From positions 2,108,001 to 2,172,000 of the forward strand of contig JAUTDP010000009.1 of assembly GCA_033439795.1 (NCBI GenBank): DNA of 64,000 bases, written 5' to 3'. The translations under genes and the position numbers were made by a program. This document shows, piece by piece, positions 46,259 to 57,385 of this stretch. Source of the DNA: Sordaria brevicollis. Taxonomy: Eukaryota; Ascomycota; Sordariomycetes; Sordariales; Sordariaceae. Below the pieces are notes generated by a model. That model was not told the origin of the DNA and did no database searches. It worked only from the letters and a program-made list of their open reading frames with translations. Within the stretch, counting starts at the first letter, position 1. Every line of letters begins with the position of its first letter.

Positions 46259-47780
46259 CTACTCATCACCGCCTTCAGGCTCCTCCCCTTCTTCCTCTTG
46301 GTTCCCACCTCCATCTTCCCCATTCTTATTCGCCGTTTTCTTCTTCCCACTCTTCCTCTTCTTCTTCTTTTTCTTCTCCGCTCCCCCCTCTCCTACACCA
46401 TCACTTCTGCCACCCACCAATGCCTCCCCCCTCTGGAAAACAAACAACGCCTCATCCTTCCCCGCAAAACTCGGCAGCGGCACTTGCACCACCTTCCTCC
46501 ACCCTTCTTTCCGTCGTTCCTCATCCCTCTCCATATACTCATCCATCGTCTGCCCCTTAAACCCCGTATACCCATTCCTATTCTGCGTCCCCACCACCGC
46601 TATCGTGTCCCCCTTATAAGCCCTCAAAAGTTCCCTCGTGAACCCTCCCTCTTTTCCCCCAGCTGCGGACCCGTCGCCGCCGACTATGGGGTAGACGAGT
46701 AACAGGATCATGTCTTGACCTCCATTCTGCGGAGGAGAACGAAGCCACTTGATCCCGTCGGTAACGACAGTGTCGTCGATCCACATTACGCGCCACTCGG
46801 ATTGGTTGTTGTCTACTGCGTATACTGGTGAGGTAAGATACTGGCGGAGCATGAAAGTCCAGTAGCCGTTTCCGGAGCCCATGTCTATGATTGGTTTTCC
46901 GCGGGAAAGCAGTTTGAGGAGTGATAAAGATTCGTGAGAGGGGACGGCGCAGCCGAAGTGGTGCATGAAGATGGGGAGGATGTGGTGGGACATGCGGGGG
47001 TTGGTGAGGATTATTTTGTCTTCTTCCTCATCATTACTGGAAGAGATGGGAACGGGTCCGCACCATTCTAGGTTTCGACACGACCAGGCCCAGAAATCAA
47101 AGTAGGGGTTACATGGTATTGTCGCAGAATTTTTAACCTTGGGGATGATGAGCTGGTTGCCGAGCGGATGCCAGTCCGTTGCGAGGTAGCGCTTGGAAGC
47201 CAGGTAGGTGGCGGACCGAAGCCGGATGGAGGACCGTTTGGCGTTGGACTGGAACGCGGTGAGGGCCGAGGCCGTGGCTGTGGATGGCGAGAAGATGGAG
47301 ATGTAGGATTCTATGTCTGCTTGGGGTGGTGGAGGGAGCTATGGATGAGACAGAAAGTTAGCAAGTTTGGGCGATGATAGACTCTTGTGAGTTCTCAGAC
47401 GTAAACAAAACAAAACCAGCCAGGTTTCATCTACAACAACAAAAACATAAACTTACCAAATCACTACCACCTTCCAACTTATACCACCCATGCATCCCCT
47501 TATTCCCACCCATCTCCACCGCCCTCTGCACCTGCGACAGCTTCACGCTGGCAATCGCATGGTACACGTACTCGTCCGCAGCCTCAGAAGAGTTGTCGTC
47601 CTCAACGAGGTGAAACCACGTCCTAATAGCCGTCGCAAAGTCATTGGTCTCCGCCAGGCTCTGTAGCACCTTGCTATGTGTTTCCGAGTCTTTGACTGCC
47701 TCCTGCGGAGCAAAGGTGAGGCTGCCGAGGCAGTACATGGTCACCTTGGTTCCGGAGGAGGTTGTTACTGTCATCACCAT
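46259..47780 (-). CDS. Uncharacterised fungal protein with a SAM-methyltransferase-like motif, two exons
   Basis: Exons on the minus strand are 47780-47457 and 47338-46259, giving 467 residues. The first ATG in frame is at 47780 (MVMTVTTSSGTKVTMYCLGS). The N-terminal 110 residues are helical (KVLQSLAETNDFATAIRTWF). A middle part has many Trp/Cys residues (NPYFDFWAWSCRNLEWCGPV). Next is HHFGCAVPSHESLSLLKLLS with KPIIDMGSGNGYWTFMLRQY, a good match to SAM motif I. After that come VYAVDNNQSEWRV (motif II-like) and MILLLVYPIVGG. The last 50 residues are a basic then acidic tail (EKKKKKKRKSGKKK, then EEEGEEPEGGDE). I know this as a conserved ascomycete family of unknown substrate; methyltransferase activity is inference from the motif. 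Confidence 0.85.
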
Positions 47781-48482
47781 CTTGGGCAACTGTTTTCCGA
47801 CAAAATAGCGGACCCCTTTGTGACAACTTTATATACCTGTAGGGTATCTGTTGTGTGTCCTTTATGGGTGACACTTAACAATAGGATAAAGGAGGTTTCC
47901 GTGGAATGTTGTTAACTGTGGATAGATGTGTTAGTGTATCTTTTCTGTGAAGAGGGTGAAGGACTATACTTTCAAACTCACTCAATAATAACGATCACGA
48001 AGAATACCTCGCCAAATTATGAGTCTGAAATGGTTCAAGTTACTCAATCGACAGCGTCCATGATGTGAGCTTGATGGATGAGATCCATTGTCCCTGTTCC
48101 TGGCATGGCATGACATGACATGGCAGCACCGGCTACTTTTTACTGCCTTGGTTATTGGTTGATGTCTTGGCTAGCATGCATGCCGATCTTGCCGGGGGTC
48201 CGGGGCGGGGGTCCGGGCACGTGGCTCGGCCCGGGCGGCTTGGTGCTAACGGCCCGGGGATTCAAAGAAGATGAAAGCTATAGACCACGACATAGAAGGA
48301 TAGAATCATTTCGGACTCGCCAAGGAGAAGGCTCGAAGGTAAATATATACTCCTCTCGCATATACATTGAGTTCGACTGTTTCCGTTCCAACCCGTCCTG
48401 TCCCCTCTCTCGAACCTCAAAATAAGTATTACAGTTATTTAGTGATCTCACCCAGTCCTCTCTTTCCATATCCCCTTCACTC
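47781..48482. other. Promoter region between two minus-strand genes
   Basis: About 700 bp, with a GC-rich block (48185-48260, repeated GGGTCCGGG-type units and CCCGGGC). No gene was recognised. It should contain the promoter of the methyltransferase-like gene and the 3' end of the SRPBCC-like gene. Confidence 0.5.
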
Positions 48483-49694
48483 TCACTCCCCCCTCCCACT
48501 AACCCCTTCAACCTCCTCAGCCCTCTTCCTCAACCCATCCATCCACACATCAAACCCCTTTATAACCTGACTCCCCGCCGCCGCCTTCACCACGGGCGCC
48601 AACACCCCGTAGAAAGTCTCCCAGCATTGATAGGCCGTCTCGGGCTCGTCGTCTGCGCCAAAGGGCGGGTAGACTTCGACGAATTCCTGCACGCGCTCGC
48701 ATCGGAGAAGCCAGTTGGGCATCAAGAGGGAGGGACGTGTTTTCCAGGCTATGCAGAAGCCGGTGCGGCGGAGGGGGGGATTGTTGTCTTGCGGGGGCAC
48801 AGAAGAGGGTGATGCTTCGTGATCTTTGGTTGTGGTGGTGGTGGTGGTGGTGGTAGGAGCGGAGGTGTCTTTATCTTTCTTGTCTTCTTCTTGGACAGCA
48901 GAAGCAGAAGCAGAAGCAGAAGCACCGCCACCGCCATCATTACCACCTTCACCTTTACCATCGTCAGCACCCCCAGAAGGATCATTCGTGACAACAGCAG
49001 CATCACCACTCCCACCAGCACCACCGCCAGCACTGGCAGCAGGCAAAGCCACCCCCACTTCCGGCCTCGTAACAACCTCTTTCACATCCCTCTCCACAAC
49101 CTCATCAATCCTCTCCAAACGACTCACTTCCAGCGCTGTATCACGAGCAGTACCGTTATCTGCTAGAGGGTCCATATGAACCTCAAAAGTAAACTTGGTT
49201 CCCAAACGTAAAAACTCTGGGCCGACCAGGTTGGGAAGGGATTGGTGGTCTGACCACAGGGAAGAGGATCCTGAAGAAGAATGGGAATTGGTGGCTGAGA
49301 GGTTGGTTCCTTCGGGGGCAGTGACGGTAGCAGTAGCATCGGCTGACTCAGGGTCAGGTACGGCCACCGGTATATCAACCGGCTCGCGAGGTTTACCGGC
49401 CTTGGGTTTTGACTCTTTCTTCTTTTTCTCTTTCTTGGCCTTTTTCGGCTGCTGGTCGCCAGATGGCTGACCGTCTATGATGCACTTCCGGCAGTAGCGG
49501 TTCCATGCTGGGTACTCTGCCGCCTTTAGCAGAACCTCGAGGCAAGTGCGTGGTGAGGCCTTGATGTGTGCCGAGCAGGCGATAGTGAAGGTGCCTGATC
49601 CGGGCTGGCCGTGGGTTGGGGTGGGAAAGGGGCCGAGAGAACCGGTGGCGGGGGTGTTGGGTGGGATTTGAGGTGAAGTGAAAGGTGAAGCCAT
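48483..49694 (-). CDS. SRPBCC/START-like fold protein with large low-complexity insert, single exon
   Basis: This single uninterrupted frame of 403 codons starts MASPFTSPQIPPNTP. Residues about 35-75 (FTIACSAHIKASPRTCLEVL, then AAEYPAWNRYCRKCII) look like the first strand, helix and strand of a polyketide-cyclase/Bet v1-type (SRPBCC) domain. Residues about 165-200 (FLRLGTKFTFEVHMDP) and the C-terminal part (GFCIAWKTRPSLLMPNWLLR ... QCWETFYGVLAPVVK) continue the fold. Between them is a Lys-rich stretch and then about 100 residues of Gly/Ser/Ala/Thr low complexity with ASASASAS and poly-Thr. Such fungal proteins are usually annotated as coenzyme Q-binding or cyclase-like without known ligand. 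The assignment is by pattern of short motifs only. Confidence 0.8.
   Translation of the reverse strand: MASPFTSPQIPPNTPATGSLGPFPTPTHGQPGSGTFTIACSAHIKASPRTCLEVLLKAAEYPAWNRYCRKCIIDGQPSGDQQPKKAKKEKKKKESKPKAGKPREPVDIPVAVPDPESADATATVTAPEGTNLSATNSHSSSGSSSLWSDHQSLPNLVGPEFLRLGTKFTFEVHMDPLADNGTARDTALEVSRLERIDEVVERDVKEVVTRPEVGVALPAASAGGGAGGSGDAAVVTNDPSGGADDGKGEGGNDGGGGASASASASAVQEEDKKDKDTSAPTTTTTTTTTKDHEASPSSVPPQDNNPPLRRTGFCIAWKTRPSLLMPNWLLRCERVQEFVEVYPPFGADDEPETAYQCWETFYGVLAPVVKAAAGSQVIKGFDVWMDGLRKRAEEVEGVSGRGE
48828..48858. repeat. GGT repeat coding poly-threonine on the minus strand
   Basis: A trinucleotide array inside the SRPBCC-like gene gives a run of nine threonines. A second array of GCAGAA units (48898-48931) gives Ser-Ala repeats. 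Confidence 0.85.
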
Positions 49695-50609
49695 TGTTGT
49701 CAGATGATATCAAACTGAGATGAGAGTATTTCTTGGACAATTGACGAGGTGGAAAGGGTCTTTGAATCCATGGCTATGTTAGTTCTTGTTGTATTTATAC
49801 TTGGAGCTTGTTGGAATGTTGACAACATACCCAGTGTATAAACCAAGGGTGACGATATGAAGTTGTTTGCTTGATATCAACACACTAGTAGGAAGATGTG
49901 GTCATACCCAAGAGGTTTGTCTGATGTATGAGGAAATCCGGCATTCCCATGTACCGTGTCTTCGGGATATCGGTCACCTTCGTCTCGTCTTTCGTACTTA
50001 GGAGACGAGCTAAGCCATCAATATCGAAGAAGCAAGACTCATACGACAAAGTGCATGCAGAAAAATACGAGCGGCCGTGCGTGAGATGGGAGAAGTTGCC
50101 GAGGTCGTGTTTCGTTGTTTTCCGTTGGACATTTCGAAGTTGAGTGAGTGCCCTGGCTGGAATGCACTAACAATAACATTTCCACGTTGCTAGGGGGATG
50201 AATGTGGGGTTGGTGCACTATGAGGTAGTAGGTACCGAAGCTCACGATCTGTTAAGACGGACACTACAGAGTGCGTTTAGCTACCAGGGAAGCGTGCTTA
50301 ATCACTAACGTGCGGACCTCTTGGCTACCTCCGACTGTTGGCCGATCCCCAACTGGTTAGGATTTCGATTTCCGTCAACTTGGATGATTCTCTACAGAAC
50401 AACAACACAAGTGGAAATGACCGACCGCAACTTTTTCCAGGATGACGCTCGCAGACTCATGTGGTGGAAATGGACATGCGCGGAATCAAACACTTGAGTT
50501 TCAGAGACTGAGAAGCAGACAAAACGCTGATATTAACCGCTACGATCAACAGTAACAACAAGGCATCAACCCAAACACCGAGCCTCGGAAGCATGCTCCG
50601 GGCCTCTCC
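49695..50609. other. Intergenic region, no gene recognised
   Basis: About 900 bp between the SRPBCC-like start codon and the stop codon of the minus-strand transporter. Small open frames only (up to 71 codons). No repeats of note. Confidence 0.55.
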
Positions 50610-52301
50610 TCAATATACATAGCGGAAGTTGGGGTTCTCCTTGTCCGTCAGATCCTCGAACGCATGCACCATCTTCGCGTCCGCAGCCTCTTGCACACCG
50701 GCGGCAGCGAGCTCGTCCCGCTTCTTGTTCTGGTGTACCAGATAGAACCGCAGTCCGACGATGACGATGACGAGCAGACTGTAGCAGCCCAAGTGCGTCG
50801 AAAAGGCGATGAAGTACCGTGGCTTGTCGCTGTCCAGAAATACTTGGGGTCCTGGTAGCCGGCACGATTCACAGTCAGCAAGCTATGACCACGGCAGCAT
50901 GCATGTCGATGAGAGGGAAAGACACTTACCAATGGCATTCCCGGTGGCCCAGATGATAAAGTTCAAGGCAACCGCCACAGACTTCTTGGTCTGGCCACCC
51001 ACATTCCGCGAGAGCATCGACAAGGCCAGCGTCTGAGCGGACCAGAAGGACAGCGTGATATAATAGCATATAACCAGCCCGATCTTCTGCGTCTTGGTCT
51101 CGTCCGGCACCGTCATGAGGCAGATGGTCCCGATAAACGAGGGGATGCAAAAGCCCAGCATCGTCAAGAGGTTCTGGTTCGTCTTCTTCACGATCCACAC
51201 GGAGCCCAGCAAGACGATAATGATATAAAAGCCCAGCACCATGGCCAGCAGCTGCGTCTCCAGCACCGAGAACCCGAAGCTCTTGATGATGATCCCCTGA
51301 AAACTGCCGAGCCCGCTTGTGGGCAGCGTCGTGCACAGCTGGACGATGGAGTACCCCCAGACCTGGGGGTCCCTCAGGGCTTCCCACACCTGCTCCTTCT
51401 TGAACTTGCGGTTCTGCACGCCCGTCTGGTTGGACCGCACCCGCTCGACCATCAGCCGCTTGTCCTCTTCACTAAAACATTTGGCCCGCATAGGCGAGTC
51501 GGGCATCCACCACCCGACAAAGAGGCCGTACAGGACCGAGATGATGCCGTACGACAGGAACAGCCACTGCCACGACTTTAGGGGCCCGCTGTCGATGAGC
51601 GAGAAGCAGTAGGCTAGCAAACCGCCGACGACCTGCTGCGCGCCGTTCATCATGTACCAGTATGTTACTCGCGACGCTTGCTCCTCGCGCTTGTACCAGA
51701 TGGACGAGAGGATGACAAACGCCGGCTGGCACGCGGATTCAAAGAGGCCGAGCAGCGTACGGACGACCACCAGACCGACAAAGTTCTTGCAGAGTGCGGT
51801 GCAGGCTAGGACGGTGCCCCAGGCTATGATCATGAAGGAAAGGTACTTGGCGATGGGTACGCGAGCGATGATGTAGTTCTGGGGGTACTCGACGATCAGG
51901 ATGGTGATGTAGATGCAGGTTGTGAGCCACGAGTACTGGAGGAGTAAACCATCGGTCAGTCAAGAGGTTTCAGAAGTGGAAGTAAGATGCCATCGAGAAC
52001 ATACTTGCTGACCATGGAGACCAGTATCATCGATGATGCCCATAATGGAGGAGAAACTCAAAGTGCCCTTGTCGATGGCCTGGATGAAGTAGGTCGTGAT
52101 CATGATGGCGAGCACTCGTTTGTCGATCAGCTTTCGCAGCCGAGTGTTCTCCTCTTCAGATATCTCAAAGGCTTCGGCGGCCACATATTGGGCAAGTTCT
52201 TTGTCGACCTTGTCGTATCTTGGCTGGTTTCCCTTATCCAGATCTGGAGAGAGAGTCCGTTCGACTTCTTCCAAGCCATTGGGATCGTCTTGTTTCGACA
52301 T
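50610..52301 (-). CDS. MFS transporter, Dal5/allantoate-permease (anion:cation symporter) type, three exons
   Basis: Exons on the minus strand are 52301-52005, 51935-50930 and 50851-50610, giving 514 residues. The cytosolic N terminus (about 65 residues) leads to RVLAIMITTYFIQAIDKGTL with the family's first-helix D-K-G-T-L, then YSWLTTCIYITILIVEYPQN. Helix 4-5 features RTLLGLFESACQPAFVILSS and WYKREEQASRVTYWYMMNG, which are characteristic of this fungal ACS family. The central loop has WWMPDSPMRAKCFSEEDK. The C-terminal half contributes six more helices and ends RYVY. Relatives move allantoate, nicotinate, pantothenate and sugar acids. The gene is divergent from a GH105 gene with 1.14 kb between start codons, so uptake of an unsaturated uronic or rhamnosyl product is a reasonable guess. 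Confidence 0.93.
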
Positions 52302-53442
52302 GTTGCACTATGGATCTCTGAGATCTAGGAGACTTAACACAACTCTCCTTCTCTGTGGGGATAAAGATGCAAAAGAGTTGAACAACAGAAAGAGATGGTA
52401 ACATCGTGAAGAGGAGACAGAATCTGGGAATCTTATCGGTCTTTGCTGGCGATGCTTCTACCCCATGGGGAAGCCCTGTCACCAACTACAGACACCATCC
52501 ATACGATTTACGGTGTTGGTGATCATCCTTTCTGCTTCCTATCGTCGACTTCTATTCTTACTGGATCAATCTCCACCATACACACCGGTGTTTTGGGTTA
52601 AACCTACCCCGAGTAGGATTTCCTGAACCCTGAAAGTTGGCTGGGTCGCTTTCAGCCCCCAAGGAACAGACGTCTCGCCATCGTGGGGGGTATGGTAAAG
52701 ATGCTTGAGGGGAAGAAGTACCGGTATCACTACCGCAACGTTGCTACGACACCGGTTTCTTGTCCACGGTTGGAGGCTCTTGAAACTGGTGGGTTACATA
52801 TGTCTCTCGACCTTTGCTTCTCTTCTCTGTGAGTTGGCCATCAAGAACCCCCTGAGGTCAAAACATTTGTCGCCTCACCACCTGCCTTGCCACCAACAAC
52901 GAAGATGGATCGAACCTGTCAGTCACGATAGTTAGCACCTTTTCCTCAAGACAACACCACGAGGCAATTATGCACTCGGTCTGAACAAGGAGGCTTCCCC
53001 TCGAGTCTCGGTCCGTTATGCCCCGGATATCACACTCTAGGGGTAGTGTAGCGCTTTCCCCCGCAAACAACCAGGTGATATCCCCAGGTTTCCCCGCACT
53101 GTCGTAATGGCTGACGAGTCACCTGTAGTCGCCTCGGCTTTCTTTCCACCGAGCTCCCCCAACCCTCAGTCAACCCCTCTGCGATCGTGAACCAAGATCA
53201 CCACGGAGATTCTCCACCAAGCAGAAAGGATCTCGAGAATAAAATGCGTACAAGTGTCTCGCGTAGTTCGTGGTTAGTGGGTGGCTTGCTTCAAGTACCT
53301 GCTCGGCCTGTCTGAGAACTAAACACCATCCCATCATTATCACCAGTTTGCATTCAGTTATTTCACTTACCACCTTACTACAACGACGTGGCTACTACAT
53401 ATCCCTTACTACAGACACCGCATACTTCACATATCGGCCAAG
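52302..53442. other. Shared divergent promoter of the transporter and the GH105 gene
   Basis: This 1.14-kb space separates two start codons on opposite strands. GTGGGG strings matching the CreA/CRE-1 consensus SYGGRG occur at 52355-52360 and near 52684-52689. That would fit glucose repression of both genes, but the six-base consensus is short and expected by chance at this length. No gene was recognised inside. Confidence 0.45.
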
Positions 53443-54576
53443 ATGCCAGCAGAACTCCACGGACTCAAGTCCGCCGACATCGACTCCAACATCCGACTCC
53501 TCATCGACGCTCTAGTCAACATCAAAGACAAAACCGGCGAGTTCCTGCTAACCCTCTCAGACGGCCGAGTGATCGACACCAAAGGCTGGAACGACTGGGA
53601 ATGGACGCACGGCATCGGCCTCTACGGGATCTGGCAATACTACTCGCTCAAGGGCGACCCGGACTGTCTTCAAATAATCGAGGACTGGTTCGCCGACCGG
53701 TTTGCCTCTGGCGGAACCACAAAGAACATCAACACCATGGCCGTCTTCCTCACGCTCGCTTACGTGTACGAGCAGACCAAGAACCACACCTACCTCCCCT
53801 GGCTCGACAGCTGGGCCGAATGGGCCTACTACGACCTCGAACGAACAAAATACGGCGGCATGCAGCACGTCACCTACCTTGAGACCAACGACCAGCAGCT
53901 GTGGGACGACACGCTCATGATGACCGTCCTGCCGCTGGCCAAGATCGGGCTGGTGCTCGACCGCCCGCATTACGTCGAGGAGGCTAAGCGCCAGTTTTTG
54001 TTGCATATTCAGTACTTGTTTGATGCCAAAACGGGTCTGTTTTTTCATGGCTGGGAGTTTGATACTCAGAAGGGGGGAGGACACAACTTTGCCAACGCCC
54101 GCTGGGCCCGCGGCAACAGCTGGCTGACCATCGTCATACCGGAGTTCATCGAACTGCTTAACCTCAGTCCCCAAGACCCCATCGGTGCCATACTGCGGAG
54201 CACTCTCGAAGCGCAATGTGAGGCTCTCAAATCCCTTCAATGTCCCAGGACGGGCCTGTGGCGGACGTTACTGGACGTTCCCGAGAGCGAAGGGTCGTAT
54301 CTCGAGGCGAGCGCGACGGCGGGGTTCGCGTTTGGTCTACTGAAAGCGCTGAGGAAGAAGTATCTGGCGGGCAAGGAGTATGAGGATGTGGCGGTTCGTG
54401 CGATCAAGGGGGTGTTGGATAATATTAGTGAAAGAGGGGAACTAAACAATACGTCGTTTGGGACGGGTATGGGGAGGGATTTGCAGCATTATAAGGATAT
54501 TCCGGTTACGACGATGCCGTATGGCCAGGCCATGGCGGTTATGGCGTTGGTGGAGTTTCAGAGGAGGTTTATTTAG
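53443..54576 (+). CDS. GH105/GH88-type unsaturated glucuronyl or rhamnogalacturonyl hydrolase, single exon
   Basis: Enzymes of this (alpha/alpha)6-barrel family hydrate and remove the 4,5-unsaturated uronic acid left by polysaccharide lyases, mainly on pectin (rhamnogalacturonan) fragments. The protein has 377 residues and no signal peptide, so it probably acts inside the cell. Visible family blocks are WEWTHGIGLYGIWQYY (52-67), KNINTMAVFLTLAYVYE (94-110), the catalytic region QQLWDDTLMMTVLPLAKIG (151-169) with Asp155-Asp156, then GLFFHGWEF and NARWARGNSWLTI (218-230), and YLEASATAGFAFGLLKALRK near the C terminus. Asp of the WDDT block corresponds to the general acid/base of bacterial YteR. 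It faces a Dal5-type transporter, suggesting import of a disaccharide followed by cleavage. Confidence 0.93.
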   Translation: MPAELHGLKSADIDSNIRLLIDALVNIKDKTGEFLLTLSDGRVIDTKGWNDWEWTHGIGLYGIWQYYSLKGDPDCLQIIEDWFADRFASGGTTKNINTMAVFLTLAYVYEQTKNHTYLPWLDSWAEWAYYDLERTKYGGMQHVTYLETNDQQLWDDTLMMTVLPLAKIGLVLDRPHYVEEAKRQFLLHIQYLFDAKTGLFFHGWEFDTQKGGGHNFANARWARGNSWLTIVIPEFIELLNLSPQDPIGAILRSTLEAQCEALKSLQCPRTGLWRTLLDVPESEGSYLEASATAGFAFGLLKALRKKYLAGKEYEDVAVRAIKGVLDNISERGELNNTSFGTGMGRDLQHYKDIPVTTMPYGQAMAVMALVEFQRRFI

Positions 54577-57250
54577 ACAGAAGGAAGAAGGGAGAACAAG
54601 AACTGGGATGGAAATGGGCAGTGACAGGTAGAGCTCGCCAGACAAAGCGCCAGAATCATCAGCAAAAGTGCAGGAGAGCAGATCTGAATTACTTTCTGAC
54701 TGCCACTACTCGGGACTCGGGCATATTTATTGGACTCAAGTCACACCTACCTGCGCCCTTGCTGGTCGTCGGCATACCTTCCTTCCAGGCCGCAAGGAAG
54801 CGAAGGAGCAGCCCATACCTTAAGGCAATACCGAAGACACGCTCCTTCTCCGATCAAGATCCGTCATGTGATGTATTCCGGCTGCGACGCACTGCAGGCT
54901 GTTTGTGTCCTACATGAAGACGTGCCTGTCTCAGTGTCAAGAACTTCTTCCTCTCTCCATCATTTTACAAGCTAGATTTTGGTCATCTTCGCCTTTTCAG
55001 CTTTCACTCATCTTCTTCCACCTATCGAAAACTTTCTTTCACTTTGCTTGGGACTGCACCTACAGTGGGAAGAACGTGGTATGTGATCCCTTCGTTTTGG
55101 CTTCTTATCCCATATCCCTGCTACCCTCCTCTTCGTTTCTATCTTTTCAACTCGTTCATGATGCTCTGCAGTATTTCCTTTACGTTTCTTACCTGGTTTC
55201 TTCTGGTCTACTTTCATTAGTTGTTTCCTTTTCTATCCTTTCCTTGAGGTTCTTGTTGGCTTTTACTCCTCCTTCCTCTCCTTTTGTCATTTCTTTCCTC
55301 TTCTCTCCCCTCTTTCTTCCCCCTTATACCTTATCCTATCTCTTTCCAAGCTGACATTTCAAAGAGGACAAAACAACCGAAGCATCTGTTCTTTGCCAAC
55401 CATGATGATACGAGTAGGCACGCATCTCGGCCGGACTAGAACACAAGCCGTTTTGTCTGTGGAGTAGAGCTGACCTTTGAGGTCGGTAAAGATCATGATT
55501 TCCGCTTGGTGGTGCGTGGTGGTGGAAAGGCGACTTTTCGATTCGATGTTCTAACCCGTGGAGACGACTCCATAGCTCTAGCTCCGGATCGATCCCCGTT
55601 CAGCGTCAAGGCCGGCCTTAGACGACGAGCCAAGACAGCCGCTACGACTCAAGAATACCACGCCCACCCAGGCTGCATACATCACAGTATGACTTGAAAG
55701 TGTCTGTTGATGCTGTGATGACGAGGATTTTATGGGATATTGGTGAGCATCTCTAGGTGTTTTGCATTTGTCAGTCTTACACATTACGCAAGCTTTACCT
55801 TTTGAAGCAAGCTGGTAGCCTGGTAATCTGATGCCTGGCTATATAACGCTGGTTAATAGTGACAATGCCTACTGACGATCAAGGTGTCGTTCAGATAATC
55901 TGGAGATATCTTGGTTCGATTTGCTAATTTGGATGCATTGCGGGTGGCACGACAGAGAAGCCAGGAGCGGCGAACCAGGATGGCTAGGATGATTTAAACG
56001 GGGTCTACGGGGTATGTAATGGTGCCTTTTAATAACGAGACCTGGTGAACCCACGGTCGTTAATGTTGCATTTTGCATAAAGGGTCAGCACTAAGCCGTT
56101 CTCGAACCTGGCTCCCGGAAACTTGATATGCACCAACTCGAGGCCCCCCGGGAACGACCTTAGACGGGCGAATTTCCCGCCGTCCCGGCCTCCCTCCCGC
56201 GGCGGGGAGATTGGAGGAGAAAAGTACGGGGTGTTCCATACTCCTCTTTTACACAATCCTTTAAGCCTGGAGGGTGATCATGCTACGACCGAGGTGGTAT
56301 TTGGTGGCCAATGCGCAGAAGCGAGGATACAGAGGTCGGGGATATTTTCGGAGGAGTTGGCCAGAAATAAACAAAGCACTGCGAAGACACTGCGAGGTTT
56401 CACACCCACCAATTCGTCAAACTCAATCTCTGCAGTAGTTCTCAGAGCTAAGCGCCTTGGTAACACAGAAGGATTCCGAGAAAAGAGGCAAAGGGGCTCC
56501 ATCAGCGGTCGGATGATGGGGTCAAGTCCTATCCTCATCACTTCCCAACCTCCAGTGCTTGCCTAGGGCACATTGAGGGTGATGCCGCCCACACGAACGA
56601 TTATGATCATGCCATGAAGTATGCTCAAGCCACTTCTACTATGAAAACCTAACTAACATACCATTTGAAATCAGAATCTTTCGCCATCGTCGGACTCATG
56701 GAACTCGAAGGGTCAGGTCCACGGCACCTCTCGGACTCTGAAGGAAATTAATTACCCAGAGTTTAATGGTATTGGATTCCATTGGTCTGAACTCCTCTCG
56801 CCAGAAACCAACACCGTCTTCTTGGGTGACCAACTAGCTGCAGAAGTCGACAGGGATCGCAACAGTTGCCGTCCCAAAACACGATATTCCTATGCAGAGT
56901 ATCATCGTCTAAGGTCTCGGTACCGCGGCCTCACCTTCTGGAAGCCAAATACGCCACACGGCCACTGCCGCTAACGCCGTTGTCAAGCAGTGGTACGCTT
57001 AGACCTTTGCCAACTTCGCTTCATGTTCCTGCGCTTAGCTAAACATAGCATAGAAGCATTCTTCCACAGGCAGAATCCGGCAAGACGGCTTCACGGTTGA
57101 TACACTATTCGGTCTGGAAAACGTGGGATCATGCAAAATTCGGCACACTGGTCTTCGCTCGGACCTTCCATGTCCGGAACAGGCCGCGAACGAGTACGAG
57201 CCGAATGCCGGAGCAAGACCACATGAAAATGTGAAAGTGTGCTGGGGTAT
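54577..57250. other. 2.7-kb intergenic region, no gene recognised
   Basis: Contains a long C/T-rich block (55080-55350) and a run of short open frames up to 149 codons within it that reflect stop depletion, not coding. A G/C-rich palindromic-looking segment lies near 56150-56210. No known domain could be read, including in the 56680-57010 stretch examined for a decayed gene. Confidence 0.45.
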
Positions 57251-57270
57251 GAGGGCATGAACTTGAATTC

Positions 57271-57278
57271 TATAAAGG
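57271..57278 (+). promoter_or_regulatory. TATA box of the tyrosinase gene
   Basis: TATAAAGG lies 115 bp upstream of the predicted start codon, a normal distance for a fungal inducible gene with a short leader. Confidence 0.5.
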
Positions 57279-57385
57279 TTGAAGATGCGGCCTGTCTATG
57301 TTGATCTTGCCTCCATCAGTGTGCCTGTCCTCTACCTTTCCAGCATCTCACATCGATATCCCGGAGGAGATCAGGACCGCCCATC

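Noticed and set aside
48819..49179. Two 115-117 codon plus-strand frames (Thr/Ser/Arg- and Val/Ser/Pro-rich)
   Set aside because: They are antisense shadows of the trinucleotide repeats in the SRPBCC-like gene.
54905..55354. 149-codon hydrophobic plus-strand frame resembling a membrane protein
   Set aside because: It is a C/T-rich tract, which translates to Phe, Leu and Ser in any frame; no family motif or splice context supports a gene.
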